Notes under the pieces: generated by a model
The model's database searches: none
Told to the model about the DNA's origin: nothing
What the model saw: only the letters and a program-made list of their open reading frames with translations
Shown: positions 1 to 11,699 of the stretch, in pieces
How positions within the stretch are numbered: the stretch's first letter is position 1
Layout of the letters: each line of letters starts with the position of its first letter
Translations under genes and position numbers: made by a program
Assembly (NCBI GenBank): GCA_026419785.1
Contig: JAODTK010001144.1
Location: 1 to 64,000, forward strand
DNA from: Sclerodactyla briareus
Lineage: Eukaryota > Echinodermata > Holothuroidea > Dendrochirotida > Sclerodactylidae
DNA: 64,000 nt
Direction of reading: 5' to 3'

Positions 1-1786
1 AGAGACCAGCCGGCCACTACCTCCACTTCCAAATACGAGAGTGCCACTAAGGCCAGTCTGAATTCACAATCAATACACACGGTATAGAGAGAAAGTATTC
101 GTGTGTTTACTTGTGTATCTTACTCGAGATTTGATGCCCGAGTCGCCATCTTCCGTGAATTAAGTGAATAGAGGTGTCCACAGTCCATCCACGAAACATT
201 TGATCCAGTTGATCCGTTGACCCATTTTCACAAATTTACAAACTTTTAAATAAACAAGAGCACCAATGGTGGTGTAGCTCAATTCAAATATGCTCATAAC
301 TTTCCCTTCAAATGATCAACAAGGTGCATTATGACTTACAGGAACTTTCATGTGTAACAGGCTGTTTGATTCTTTAGTCCTTTGACCTATTCTCGTTGTG
401 GTCAACGATTGTTATCAGCACCTTCAGGCTCATACACACCTGAGTTTTATAAAAAACATATCATAATAAAAAGTCTTTTAAAAGCCTGTGACAATTCCTT
501 GGGCTCAACTACAACTGCTTGGCCCTTCATTATTAGATGGCGTTGTATCAAGAATCTTCGAGCGTTCGATGGTTAGAACAGTCACACAGTATTGCATTAG
601 CGCCAGGAGATGGAATTGATATTGGATTATGTTGGTTCAAAGTCGGCAGGCTGGCCAAAACATCCCCGTGGTTGGCCGAACGTCCATGGAAACAGGTTAG
701 CTGAATGGTACTTGACTGAAATGAGTTGTTGCTAAAACTTTGTAGAGAGCAGCAGGTTGAACTCTTGGCATACCAACTCAAAGAAAGTTTGGGCCAATGC
801 ATTTGGCCTGAGGCCTATTACTAGTCCTCAACAGAGCACTGAATACTCCCAATGTTAACAATGTCTGTTATGTGGAAGTGTTGTTAACACACTGAAACAC
901 AGTCGGGGCATTGAGGATTAAACTGTTACCAGGGCGTAGCGGAGAGCTGATAATTGGGGGGTGTGAATGATGTTTGTTTGCCGACGGATCTGGCAATGGT
1001 GATCTGAATATGGGGGAGGGGGTCTAAAGGGAAGGGGGTGCCCCCCTTTCCTTTGGAAAATTTTGAATTTAAACTCCTTCAGATGCAATCTGGTGCAATA
1101 TTTTCAGTAAAATTGGGCGTTCAGTAATTACTCGAATCCCTCACCAAGTACGCGGAACCCTTTAATTTGGAAACGCCGAATTTTTTTGCCCGATTCCAGA
1201 CAATGCCCGATTTTTACTGCGCTCGTGAGTGTGAGCAGACCTCATACACCACTGGTGCAATTGATCGCAATTTCGGCCAATTTCGTACTCATGCATTATG
1301 ATATCTCTAACCAGATTTTTAACTTTATTCTGTTCCCCCCCAAGTTGGGTCGTTGCCTGCCTGATTTCGATCAAAAACAAAAACTGGGTGGTGGTCCCTC
1401 TATCTCTCTCTTGTTCTCTGGCTATCCGCTCGCAGATTCCCCGCCTAAAACCGACTGTTTCATTGTTAATTACGGGAAATTTTTCTTACTTGTATTTTCA
1501 GCAAAATGGCTTGATTTTTTTTTTATGTAATCTCTGGGATATAGGACCAAAAACAACTGGGTTCACCAGAAAAACTGTCAAACTCGTGGAAAATAAAATG
1601 TCAAACGCTTAACGCCTTTTTTCCCCTTTTCGCCGAATTGCCGACAGACCCGGTTCACTCGTCCCATTAACCGCAGGCGACGAGCCACTTTCTCTCGCCG
1701 ACGCTGAATGCAAACGGCCAATTAGATGAAGAGCCAAAGTCCGAAATAGCCGATAACAAAGTCTGGCTTCCGTACTGTTTTCTATT
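1..1786. other. Non-coding, no gene recognised
   Basis: This stretch has only short open frames with no recognisable domain on either strand. It is AT-rich with some low-complexity G runs near 955-1045. I see no conserved protein motif, RNA gene or clear repeat unit. A distant transposon remnant is possible but cannot be supported. Confidence 0.5.
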
Positions 1787-1917
1787 CCTTTCCTTCCCTT
1801 CTCCTCTTTCTTCTTTGCCTCCTCTCCTCTTTCCTCTTCTTTCCTCCTATCCGCTTTTCCTCTTCTTTTCCTCCTCTCCTCTTTCCTCTTCTTTCCCTTC
1901 CTCTTTCTCCTTTTTGA
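1787..1917. repeat. Long polypyrimidine (CT) tract
   Basis: About 130 bases are almost entirely C and T on the + strand, built from irregular TCTTTCCTCC-like units. The apparent open frames here on both strands are by-products of the strand-biased composition, including a Lys/Arg/Glu-rich one on the minus strand. A run of 14 C lies close downstream at 1981-1994. Long purine/pyrimidine tracts of this kind can form triplex DNA, but no function is claimed. Confidence 0.9.
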
Positions 1918-1980
1918 CGACAGACTCAAAATTTGCCGACGGCACGGTGTGGGACACAAAAGAAAACCCCCTCCCCCACA

Positions 1981-1994
1981 CCCCCCCCCCCCCC
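1981..1994. repeat. Poly-C run (14)
   Basis: This is a homopolymer run of C. Similar runs of about 10-15 C or G recur at 5481-5495, 12543-12557, 17752-17761, 39736-39748, 44299-44309, 57205-57216 and 60671-60682, and are a feature of this genome or this assembly. Confidence 0.95.
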
Positions 1995-2399
1995 ACTCGC
2001 TACGGCCCGGACTGTACTGACTACTGTAGTTTACCTTTACCAGTTTCTCATTTACCCAACTTTTAGCCTCGCAGGCCAGTCTTACTTAGCTAGTAAAAAC
2101 TAAATGAAACATATTGGAATCGTCCCTCCAGCTATTTTTGGAAAATTTAGACATTCCGTATTTATTTTGTAAACTGTTCACTTATTCAGAAAGATGTTTC
2201 AAGAGTTACAAGGTGATCACCCCAGTGACCCCCCTGTTTGCACGATCGATGGTTTTTTCGTTATTCAAATGCAAACAATTTCAAGGCACTCCATGTCTTG
2301 CTCCCAGGTTTTTGGTATTAAGCATTTAACAGGAACAGCTTCATCACCAGTGAACATCCAAATTCACTCAACTGGTTGACCATGTCTACTGACTGAGTA

Positions 2400-3110
2400 T
2401 AGGTTTGGTTGAAATATGACGGAAATTGCTGACTTATGCCAATTAGACACATATTCAACTTCCATTGACCCTTTCCCTCATTTCAAATATAATCTCAGGC
2501 CAATTGTGGACCACACTCTTCACATTTCATGGGGATCTAACCAACTTGAATATTTTGCTGAATGAAGCAAATTATCACACATGAATTCCCCAGTCGCCTA
2601 ATCATTTAAAAAAAAATTGGGACTAACGGTAGACCATACTGGGGCGAGGGCAAGCCTTCATAAAAATCTAACAAACTTTGAAATTTGGAATGACAACTAT
2701 GCAAAATAGACAACTGAATAACTTCCAGTCTCATTTAAGAATGTTGGAAGGGTAAGGATCAGTCATACCTACTAAGTTTCATGGGAATCGGCAAACTTTA
2801 GCATTACGCATGAATTATGCAATTAGACAGTATGTTGAATGAACGTGGCCAAGTGACCTGAATCCATGATGAAAATTTGGAACTGAAGGTAAACCAACCC
2901 CCATCTTTCATTAAAATCCAACCACCTTCTGATTTTTGATAATACGCAAATTGCACATTGAATGACTCCATTGACCCTGAATCTCGGTTAAGGTAATGTG
3001 GGGACTGGATTTAGACCATATTCACTGTCAGTTTCGGGAAATCTTTACAACCTTGATATTTCACATAAATTAGGCCATTAGACCCCTTAATTAGCAAATT
3101 TTACGCTGTA
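2400..3110 (+). repeat. Degenerate ~150-bp repeat block, copy in + orientation
   Basis: Units of about 150 bp repeat a common order of words: an accession like CCATTGACCCTGAATC, then AAATTTGGAACTGAAGGTA, then GACCATACT, then TTTCATGGGAATC, then a CATAATT-type word and a GCAATTAGAC word. No coding capacity is visible. The reverse complement of the block at 24660-25230 shares the same words in the same order, so this is a dispersed family present in both orientations. The 3' flank (about 3120-3350) also looks related, for example the word CACCAAGCAGTTACG near 3170. Confidence 0.65.
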
Positions 3111-4855
3111 AATCTAATCATTATCGACCTCATATCCGTCACCTATGTACCAAACCAAGTCACCAAGCAGTTACGTTTCATCTGTAATTTTTTGCTAACG
3201 ACTTAAACAATGAATAATTATAAAATAGGGCCATCCCCTCCTTTATCGAGTTTTTGCCCCAAGAACTAGTCAGATCGTGTTTCACCCAACCCTTCTACAT
3301 ACAAAATTTCGTCAAAATTGGTCTAACCGTTTTCAGAGCATCCCTGCATAACGAAGTTTTTCATTCAGGCGAAACCAAAAAGGCATGATTTGCATATTGT
3401 TTATGTATACCCATGTGTACTTAGATGTATTAGATTATTGTTACACAGTTTCAGGGATGGGCCTAGGAGTATAGGTCAGATTACAATTCAGATTTCATCA
3501 CAAATCTTGTTGTTACAACATCTAAACCTACCGTAACCCCACTCATAATCCCTGACCCCACCCTTAACACCAATCTCAACAGCCTCCCTCTGGCCCAAGT
3601 TTGTCTCCCTGATCTCCAATGGAGTGCATTGCAAACTACTTTACTGCTACACAAGTTAAACTGTAAACAGTGGGTACATGGCTACATGCCCACGGGGATA
3701 ATGCACCCCATGCCATACCCTTCCTGCGTCCATCCCATAGCTACTTGACTGTCGCCGAAAGGGCCACCTTCAACGGCCAACATTTTTCTTGGGCCTAGTG
3801 AATGTTCTTTCCAGGCAAAATTGTATTTTGTGAATGAAATAAGACAACAAAAATGGTAATTTCCAATGGCTCTATTATTCCCACAAGTATCCAGCAGTAG
3901 GCCTAAGCTACTTAGGCATAACTTGCTATGATTTGGTAACGGGACCACACTTAGCTTAGATTAGACTATCTGAATACACCTTGCAAATAACATGATTCAA
4001 TCTTGGGGAAATTCGTTTTGTATCACCCCATCTACATTCCTGTTTCATTATCTGATGATTTTCAAATGTTTTCAGATTGCAGATTTTAAACGTTTTTTAC
4101 TGTGCCATTGGTCCCCAAGTCCACTGGTTACCTAGAATGTGTACATTGCACCAGTTTCTGCCAGGATCATACTCATGTCCATTTTAAACAAAATAGTGTT
4201 TTCCTCTCATGTTTCCCTGCAGTGTACGATTCCTGACAACACCATTATATGAGTATGCAAAGATTGCGCTAAAATGTCGAACCGTTCGATAATCACCCTC
4301 TCCAAACCCTGGCGGCTCCGACTCGTAGTGCTGACCTACTAGTACTTATCGATAGACTAGTATCAATGCTGTACTAGCAGTAAGAGGCCTAGGCGCTACA
4401 TTATGGGTATAGCGGTCAACGCTACTACCCCTGTGCTTCAAAAAGCCTCGCTGCGAAGTAATGCTCCAAAAACTTGATTTCAGTGTCTATCTATCGCGAT
4501 CGGGAAGATCGAAGTTTTCATCTCTAAATATATCCTTCCATGGACAAGTCCCATATCTTCACGCATTACATGGGAAAGGCATCTTACAAATGAATAGCCC
4601 TCTTAGCCCTTCTGTGGTGCCTACGCGAATCGCTCAGTCCGTCCATGGAATTGGCCTTTCCAGTTGATGTTAGTGGTCGACAATGAATATCTACAGAACA
4701 ACTAGAGCGCGAGGTCCATATCTCCGAGTGCAATATGGGAGGAATGAAGAGGATCATGGGACATAACAAATATGTCAACTTTTTCCATAAAATGAACCGT
4801 TACACTACCTCATAATTACTACATGTAATTTTTGGTGAACATGCCATGGCGATCA
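3111..4855. other. Non-coding, nothing recognised
   Basis: I see short unrelated open frames only. The part up to about 3370 probably still belongs to the upstream repeat family. The rest has no motif, repeat unit or RNA gene that I can identify. Confidence 0.45.
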
Positions 4856-5331
4856 CTTTCGAGCAAAAAACATTAGAATGTTAATTTGTGAAATCAATTC
4901 CAATCCTCTTCATAGGAGAAATGGCATTGTGTAGATTTCAACAAATTAGTCCTCCCTATTCCCTTTAATGACCTTTGAATTTTGACCTTCAACAAGGTCA
5001 AAGTTGCCCCAGGTCAATGAACCTTGTTCCCAAGTTCGGTCCACATCCTTCAAAGTATGACGTTGAGGGCCTATAAAATACTACTTTTCACCAGATGTTA
5101 CTGTTTTTAAACTCTAATGGCATTATATGAACGTTCCAATCAAAAACCTGTGTAACATCGGAGCAGACACTACCCAAGAACATTAGATGAGTTTTCAAGA
5201 CAATCTAATGCTTTTTGTAGGAAAGATCATTTTGTGAATTTTGAACAAAATTGCCAATAGGGATGCTTTAATGAACTTGAGATGACCTTGACCTTTGACC
5301 TAGTGTGATTCAATTGTGGACACCAGGACTA
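4856..5331. repeat. Two-copy ~300-bp degenerate tandem repeat
   Basis: Two segments, about 4856-5060 and 5165-5331, share the same word order. Each has a CATTAGA word, then TTTGTGAA, then a short A/T-rich stretch, then a GACCTTTGA/TTGACCTTGACC-type word, and finally CAATTGTGGACACC or TTCGGTCCACATCC. There is no coding potential. This is probably a remnant of a dispersed repeat. Confidence 0.5.
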
Positions 5332-5420
5332 GTAGATAGAATAGATAGATAGATAGATGATAGATAGATAGATGATAGAGCGATAGATTATATAGATAGA
5401 TAGATAGATAGATAGATAGA
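5332..5420. repeat. GATA microsatellite
   Basis: The (GATA)n / (TAGA)n array runs about 90 bp with a few interruptions (GATGATA, GAGCGATAGATTATATA). It sits just 60 bp before a 15-C run. Confidence 0.95.
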
Positions 5421-5480
5421 CTGACTGGCGGATAACAATTAGCTCAAACCAGCATAGCTGGTTGAGCTAAAAGAGAGCCA

Positions 5481-5495
5481 CCCCCCCCCCCCCCC
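5481..5495. repeat. Poly-C run (15)
   Basis: A homopolymer C run near the 5' edge of the LINE fragment that follows. The intervening sequence to 5690 shows no feature. Confidence 0.95.
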
Positions 5496-5694
5496 GTTTC
5501 CAGAAAAAAAACCCCAATTTTGGAAAAACAACAATGGGAACGCCCAAACTGGCACCTGTCAGTATAGGCAGGTAATAGGGTGAGTTTTTAAAAATGGATC
5601 TACCAGTTGGAATTACTTCTTCACTTCCCTTCCCCCGCCCCCAATCATATGACCCTAGCTACGTCCCTGCCTGTATCTATACCCCACCTCTCTC

Positions 5695-6130
5695 TTGTTT
5701 GCTACTAAGTCCATGCATGCCCAGCTTCACAAAGTTTCTGATGTTTCCGAAGATGAGGTAGCTCCGATCACAAGCTCTCTACTGTCAATTCCTGCTCTTT
5801 GGAATCCTTGTTTTTGCCAATATCTCGAATATTCTCTTCACCTGCTTCTTTCTTCCAACTATTACTCTTTCGATCGTAAACAACTCCTTGTCTTCCGGTT
5901 TTTTCCCTTCAGCGCTGAAGCATGCTTGTGTCACCCCGCGCTTTCTTAAGAAGACCAGGTGACGATGTTGAGCGCTTTGCCAACTACCGCCCGATCTCAA
6001 ATTCTCCTGTCCTTGGTATGTGTTGTTGATTGAAAGAGTGGTTTTTCGATCAGCTGCAACATCTCTTGTTGACAAACCCCTCTTCAGATATATTTGCGGC
6101 TCACGGTCTCCATCCTGCCTTCTCTCGGCT
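5695..6130 (+). pseudogene. LINE (CR1/L2-like) reverse transcriptase fragment
   Basis: The fragment encodes the N-terminal part of a non-LTR reverse transcriptase in more than one frame. First comes a VSEDEV segment (about 5730-5755). Next is a region that lines up with the family's usual 'serine/leucine-rich, then polar' stretch before the RT core. Then SALKHACVTP with LKKTR at about 5908-5958 and NYRPISNSPVLG at 5979-6014, a hallmark of LINE RT block 1. The frame changes between these motifs, and stops occur. The catalytic YADD region is absent, so this is a broken internal fragment. It would act in target-primed reverse transcription if intact. The class (CR1/L2 versus related Jockey-like) is inference from motif style. 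Confidence 0.8.
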
Positions 6131-7525
6131 TTACGCCCGCTCTAATCCTGACCATTTGACCCTTCTGATCTGGCAGCTGCTGTTAAGTTCCCCAAAGACT
6201 CGAGGTAGGCTACCGCGCAGCTGCTTCAGCCATGAGCTATGTGGCCGCCCTGGCCCTGACCCCAAGTGTATCCCCGAGGAGACAGACCAGGGTGGACGGG
6301 ATCGTCCACCAGAAGGTGCGGCCATACTCCCGAAGAGCGCGTGCGTTTGACGATCACCGTGACGAATCAGACAGTTGACCCCACCATCCCTGCCTACCCA
6401 GCCAGCCCAGGTACCCTGACATTAACACATTCCTGCAGCCAGTATCCAGAACACACGGAGCTTGCTAGAACAAGCCGTGGAAATATTTCCTACGGCCCCA
6501 CTTGTGAGTACCTTCTTTTTACTCTGTTGTTAACTAGACGTTAGATCGACATTATACTCCTCCCCAATAGCTTTACCGTCGCCTTCCTTGTTTTTCTCCG
6601 CCTCTTTCTTCACTTGAGGGCTAGGGTGTAGTCGAGACGTCCCCGCCGTAATCGACCCAGGGAACTGCCGTACACCTCCCATCTAAGATTCACCGCCTTG
6701 CCTGTCCCTCTCAAATGCCACAACATTCCTCTCTCCCACTTCACTATATCCTGCATATCTCCTGCCTTTTGCATTTTACATGATACTTGGTGAACGCCTG
6801 CGCAACACGTCCCTCCCCATTACCTCATTGGTCACGCGAAACTTTTTTTAATATGGGGTGGGGGGGGAGGGACTCGTACTAAATCAGGTAAAATCAGTCC
6901 CAACTGTCCGATGCCTGCGGCAAGTATGGGCCGGCAGCTCACTCAGAGGCCAATATCTGCCCTAGATCGTCAACTGCCCATACAGTCATCCACACACTGA
7001 TTTTTAATCAACACTGTTAACAGCCCTTTAGGAAAGTTCCCTTTCGTCTGCTCGGTACCACCGTAGCAAAAACATACTACATAAGCAAATAGAAACCCCT
7101 CGGGAGAGTAGTAATTATAAGCATAAAGGTATTACTGCGTGTAGTTAATGACGAAAGGAGAGTACATTCCTGTCACCTCACCACTTCGCTGTGGAGTGTA
7201 TTTTAAAGACTGAGTGTTCAGCGGGGTTACTGGGTTTCATGTTACCAGACCAGCATATTTGACACCCGCATGGATAGTTGTTGAAGTCACTGAGATAGTA
7301 TAGATATGAAATCCTTATATGGTCAGCTATAAGAAGCCTTGCCCTGCAGATGTGTTTTCTCTTTTGTATCATGTATGAAACTATTTTAATTGCCCATTGC
7401 CCTCCAGATAAATAAGACTTCGATCATGTCCTAACCCTGGTTAGCCATAAAATATAGACAGTAGGGGTGGAGCCCTTCGGCTAGTTTAGCATACTCATTT
7501 ACTACATTACTAAGAAATTAGTACA
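6131..7525. other. Non-coding, no gene recognised
   Basis: After the LINE RT motifs stop, the sequence turns GC-richer and holds an open stretch at about 6200-6370 that reads as an Arg-rich peptide with no recognised motif. Beyond 6550 it is C/T-rich, then ordinary AT-rich DNA. The boundaries of the inserted element that brought in the LINE fragment could lie here, but no target-site duplication is visible. Confidence 0.4.
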
Positions 7526-7529
7526 TTCC

Positions 7530-7750
7530 CTGTACGATATCAGCTGACACCCTAAGCTAGCCAATCCCCATAATGCGTTGCGCGTCCTTTTGCGTGCCGT
7601 TTCGCGTTCGTTATTTATTTTAGAGGCCCATCCATTACGTCCGTCCGCGCTTCCGTTGACCCCTGGCGTTATTTTTAACCCCATCTTCTCGTGTTGTGAG
7701 ACAAACATGCGCGGGTCGAACTAAATCGTCGCGAATTATCTGAATAAATA
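7530..7750. repeat. Compound repeat, P unit copy 1
   Basis: About 210 bp match the segment at 8705-8910 in the same orientation. They share GCGTTGCGCGTCC, CCATCCATTACGTCCG-like and GAGACAAACA words, and end with GCGAATTATCTGAATA. Small indels separate the copies. Parts of the unit are inverted relative to the neighbouring Q units (see 8330-8704). Confidence 0.75.
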
Positions 7751-7782
7751 ATTTTCCTGTACGTTTAAGGTGCGTTTACCTT

Positions 7783-7822
7783 ACACGCGGGCGGGCGGGC
7801 GTGCTGGCGGGCGGGCAGCGGG
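7783..7822. repeat. GCGGGCGG-rich short array
   Basis: A run of GCGGGCGG-type words forms a GC-rich island within AT-rich flanks. The reverse-complement words (CCCGCCCGCCCGTCCGCG) recur at about 8331, 9213 and 9302, so this island is an inverted relative of the start of the Q units. Confidence 0.75.
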
Positions 7823-8329
7823 CCTTTTAAGGAGCCCCGTTTCCCTTGCACCAGACGCGGGTAATTGGCGCGATTTTTACACAATCAAAGCACTTCTGCC
7901 CCTATTTGTTAACATGTTTTGGTAAACATGTTTTAGAATTTAAACGTTGGTGTTTTAATTCACTCATTAGCAATGTTGGTAAATGTAACAAGAAGCGCCT
8001 AAAAACATGAACTGAAACCTACCAGGTTTGGGATTTATTAGCATACTTGACATGGAAATACTTTAAACATGTTGATATGTGTTCAAATAGTTGTATCTGT
8101 TTTGAGATAGAAAAAACAAACTGTGTCTGATATATTACGAATGTTGAAACAGACCAAATTAGTTCTATTCCCTGCACCAGATTCCCCGAATTACTAAAAA
8201 ATACGACTCTGTCCTTCATAGTACGAAAAGCCGTGTACTTCCAGGGAATCCCCGAAATCGTTGGCAATACCCGCGGCCACGCGGCACTGAAAAATCGGTC
8301 AGGTAAATCGATTCATGAAAAAAAAAGTC

Positions 8330-8704
8330 CCCCGCCCGCCCGTCCGCGTCCGCGTGTAAGAAACCGTCTATTGTTACTTATTTGAAAGCGCTGTAAACCC
8401 CGCCCACCTTCCCGCCAGCCCCGCGTGCATTGGAAACGCACACCTGTAAATACACGTACAATTAATATAACCCTACACAAACGGCATGCCTAAAATGCCT
8501 ACAGGGCGTTACATACCAATCCGTTTATTTTCTGACGGTGCGGAAAAATTCCGCTCTCTGCGCGATGCCAAAAACACGGATAGCCAACGGAAGGTCAACG
8601 GACCCGCGCAACGGATGTAATGGATGGTAGGCTAATGTTTAATCCTATTAACTCTCTTTTTTCCACGCACGCGCAACGGACGCGCAAAGGATGTGGATGG
8701 CCAA
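8330..8704. repeat. Compound repeat, Q unit copy 1
   Basis: This ~375-bp unit starts with CCCGCCCGCCCGTCCGCG and contains CAATTAATATAACCCTA, AAACGGCAT, TTATTTTCTGACG and CACGGATAGCCAACGG words. It ends in the CGCAACGGATG-type words. The same order is found at 9215-9602. Its end is a partial inverted repeat of the P unit that follows at once (CGCGCAACGGACGCGC versus GCGTTGCGCGTCC), so the junction near 8670-8760 can form a hairpin. Confidence 0.75.
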
Positions 8705-8910
8705 CCTTTAACTAGCCATCCCTACATGCGTTGCGCGTCCATTGCGCGTCCGTTGCGTGTCCGTTATTATCTCAGAGTCCATCCATACTTCCGTCGTGCT
8801 TCCGTTTGACCCCTGCGTTAATTTAGCCCATTCTTTCTCGTGTGTTTGAGACAAACAGGCGCGGTCGAAACTAAATTGCGAATTATCTGAATACAGCTAT
8901 TTGGTTAAGT
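8705..8910. repeat. Compound repeat, P unit copy 2
   Basis: This is a direct copy of the unit at 7530-7750. It directly abuts Q copy 1 and the two are partly palindromic with one another. No open frame is conserved between the copies, which argues against coding function and for a non-autonomous, MITE-like or foldback repeat. Confidence 0.75.
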
Positions 8911-9214
8911 GATGGCGTGTGATCTTTCGAACACGAAAGAGTGAGCGAAAGCACAGTTGTTGGGTGCACGACTCCACGACGGCGGCGCCGTCATTACGGT
9001 GCCTCTAACCAACCTGATAAAGGAGCTGGAGCTGGGATGCAGAGCAATTTCATCGGTTTTTTTAGGTAGACACAGGGAACAGTTTCGTTCAAGTGCTGTT
9101 TACACAGAAGAGTCCCGGTGAAGTTCCATATCAAGAGAAGCTATATGTCCCTAGACAACGGCTGGCGATATGCCTGAGGTATGTATTGCCCAACTTCACA
9201 TGTCAGTATAGCAA

Positions 9215-9602
9215 ATCCGCCCCCCGCCCGTCCGCGTCCGCGTGCGAGGAAACGGGTCTAGTTAACTTAATTGAAGGGGGGGGGAAAAGGACCGATTCGA
9301 AACGCCCGCCCGCCCACCCGCCTGCGCCCGCGTGCATGGGACAGCACCTTTATACACGAAAAATTAATATAACCCTAGACAAACGGCATCCTAAATGCTA
9401 AAGGCGCCCAATACCACCATCCGTTATTTTCTGACGTGCGGGCAAATCGCTCTCTGCGCGCTTGCCAAAAAACACGGATAGCCAACGGAAGGGCAACGGA
9501 CTCGCAACGGATGTATGGATGGTAGCTAATGGTAATCCTATGTACTCGATTTTTCCACGCACGCGCAATGGAGCGCAACGGATGTATGGATGGCCACCTT
9601 TA
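9215..9602. repeat. Compound repeat, Q unit copy 2
   Basis: This is a direct copy of the unit at 8330-8704, with the same internal word order and many small indels, plus an extra (CCCG) expansion near 9300. It ends with GCAACGGATGTATGGATGG. Confidence 0.75.
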
Positions 9603-10980
9603 GAGCAACCCCCTCTCTGCCCATACTGGTAGGATGCTAACTATTGTCTGAGGACAATTCGCACTGGTGACTTCAGGTTGAAGACATGCTATAGATTGAC
9701 TCGCGCCCATGCCTGAGTAACTTACCATCACGGAGTTTTGCATTGACTTTCCCTTCCACGGCATGACTCGACTTAACCCCATATTTTATCAAATAACTAG
9801 GCTGAACCCCAAATTATGTGACTTGTTCCAACCCTCCACCCTATAATAGAAGCGCGCACCTATGCAATACGGATACCCTGACCAAACTATATCATTTCAA
9901 CCTCAGTAAACTTCAGCCTTCGACATTGGGATTATAATAATATTTGTTCACGAAATGCACGTCAGTAGGCGCTAGCATTATAAATTCCGTAGACAACAGT
10001 ATAGTATTACATAATCATGAAATGATCACCCACCATGTCTCATTTATGATTCATTTACTCTCTACTCTCTAATAGGCATATTTGCATTGTAACTCCCCAG
10101 CCTGGGGAAGACATAAACTTGACCCTACCCACCTTGATGGATCAAGCTCAAATATGATGTGCGGGTTCCCCATAATGAGTACATAGTCCCAATGCTTAAT
10201 GTAGACCGATGGTCATTTCTGGTGATTTTTCAAAGAAAATTATAGAAATCAATATTTAGGCTTCTTGCTTGTGAACACTGATAAAGACAAAGGAAAGATG
10301 AACCGTAGTCCATTATCTGATTCACTCATATGTTTTTTCTCACTAGGTAAAGAGTGTTGTTGATTTCAACAAGAGTTTTTTCGTCGTTTCTGAAAATACT
10401 GTTCCGTGCAGGAATAAATGATGCAGCGTATACCAGTATACGCAGCCATTATATTAAAGTAAAAAAGTCTTGGATTCTAGTTGTAAGCGATATTCATCTG
10501 CGGTTCGATTTCGGGGATTCATGATGATTGTCTAATGGAATTGAAAAAAAATGTGCCACGCCTTTCTCTCCGAATTATAAATTTTCCGATGTTTCTCTGT
10601 AGTTCTGACGTCAGATTATGATAACATGCACGAGGTTAATTGCTTCTTCATTTACCCTAATGTGTTGCCTAATGTGGATTAAATTGCGTACTGAACAAAT
10701 TTCCAAATGTTCTGAAGTATGATTTGGTCATATATATCACTGGGGAAAGAATACATCGCAGCGAAATCCTATTATTTGCATTTACCTCGTTCGTTCTCAC
10801 TTACCGCACGTCTAATTATTTCCCCACTTCGGGATATTGGTTTCGCCTTCGCCGTCCCCTCGCCTCCGCCGCTGCGTCCGCCGTCGCGTCCGCCGCGTTG
10901 TTACACATGTTCACCCTAGGTAAATCTCCGATGAGTTCGAAAGTATGCCTCGTGCCTTGACTGCTGCCCCCTTTTTTGTT
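9603..10980. other. Non-coding, nothing recognised
   Basis: The stretch is AT-rich with short open frames only. A small GC trinucleotide-like cluster (CCGCCGCTGCGTCCGCC) lies at about 10865-10900. No protein motif or repeat unit was identified. Confidence 0.45.
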
Positions 10981-11285
10981 TGTTTGTCCGATTTACACGA
11001 AACTTGGTGGGTGTACCTTTAGATGGTTCCCGAAAAAACGTGGCAATAATTTCAACGTCACCGGAAGTCGGAATTGCGAAAAACAAAAAAACAAAAAGTT
11101 TGGTTGATTAGCACGACACTGGTGGGCTTGGACTTGAGTGGGTCCCGAGAAACTTGGCAATGATTTTAAGGTCACCGGAGGTCCAAATGTGCAGAATTCT
11201 CACGATTTACTCCGTCGGATTCACACGAAACTTGGTGGGTGTGGACTTTAGATCGTTCGCAAAACGTGACAATGATTTCAAGGTG
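10981..11285 (+). repeat. ~105-125-bp tandem repeat, three degenerate copies
   Basis: Three copies start at about 10985, 11110 and 11218. Each has an ACACGAAACTTGGTGGGTGT-like word, then a CTTTAGAT(G/C)GTTC word, then a GTGGCAAT/GTGACAATGATTTCAAGGT word and a CACCGGAGGTC word. Related sequence lies in the opposite orientation at 11605-11690 and at 40335-40620, so it is a dispersed family. Confidence 0.7.
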
Positions 11286-11604
11286 GAATAAAACCTGCCA
11301 CTTATTTTGGTCATGGATGTCGTCAGTCGTCCTTCTGATATATAAATCCTTAATAACCACGATCGCCTTCAATTGTTTAAAAGAGAGAAATACATGTTGG
11401 CCGTTTATCGCCAGGCAATGTCTGGTTTACATTTGTAGTACAAGTAGGCCTACTACAATAGGTGTGGTACAGTGGTACCATGCATGCATGGATATGCATA
11501 TGCAGAGCGCACGACGTGGTACTGTCGGTCGACCGCGTCACTAAAAATCACTGACTAGGGATTCATGGACAGCGTTTTAACAATTTCTCGTAACTCATCT
11601 CTAC

Positions 11605-11690
11605 TAACAACAGTCTACATCCACCAAGTTTCATTCGAATCCGACGAAGTTGGAAAAATCAACAAAATTGACCTCCGGTGACCTTGGAGT
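11605..11690 (-). repeat. Inverted single copy of the 105-125-bp repeat
   Basis: Read on the minus strand, this segment has CACCGGAGGTC, then CGTCGGATTC, then GAAACTTGGTGGATGT. These are the words of the block at 10981-11285, so it is an inverted relative of the block about 320 bp away. Confidence 0.65.
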
Positions 11691-11699
11691 TTAGTATGT

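Noticed and set aside
1609..1959. 116-codon Lys/Arg/Glu-rich minus-strand open frame
   Set aside because: It is the reverse reading of the polypyrimidine tract.
5332..5420. CRISPR-like array
   Set aside because: The repeats are simple GATA units without spacers; the genome is eukaryotic.
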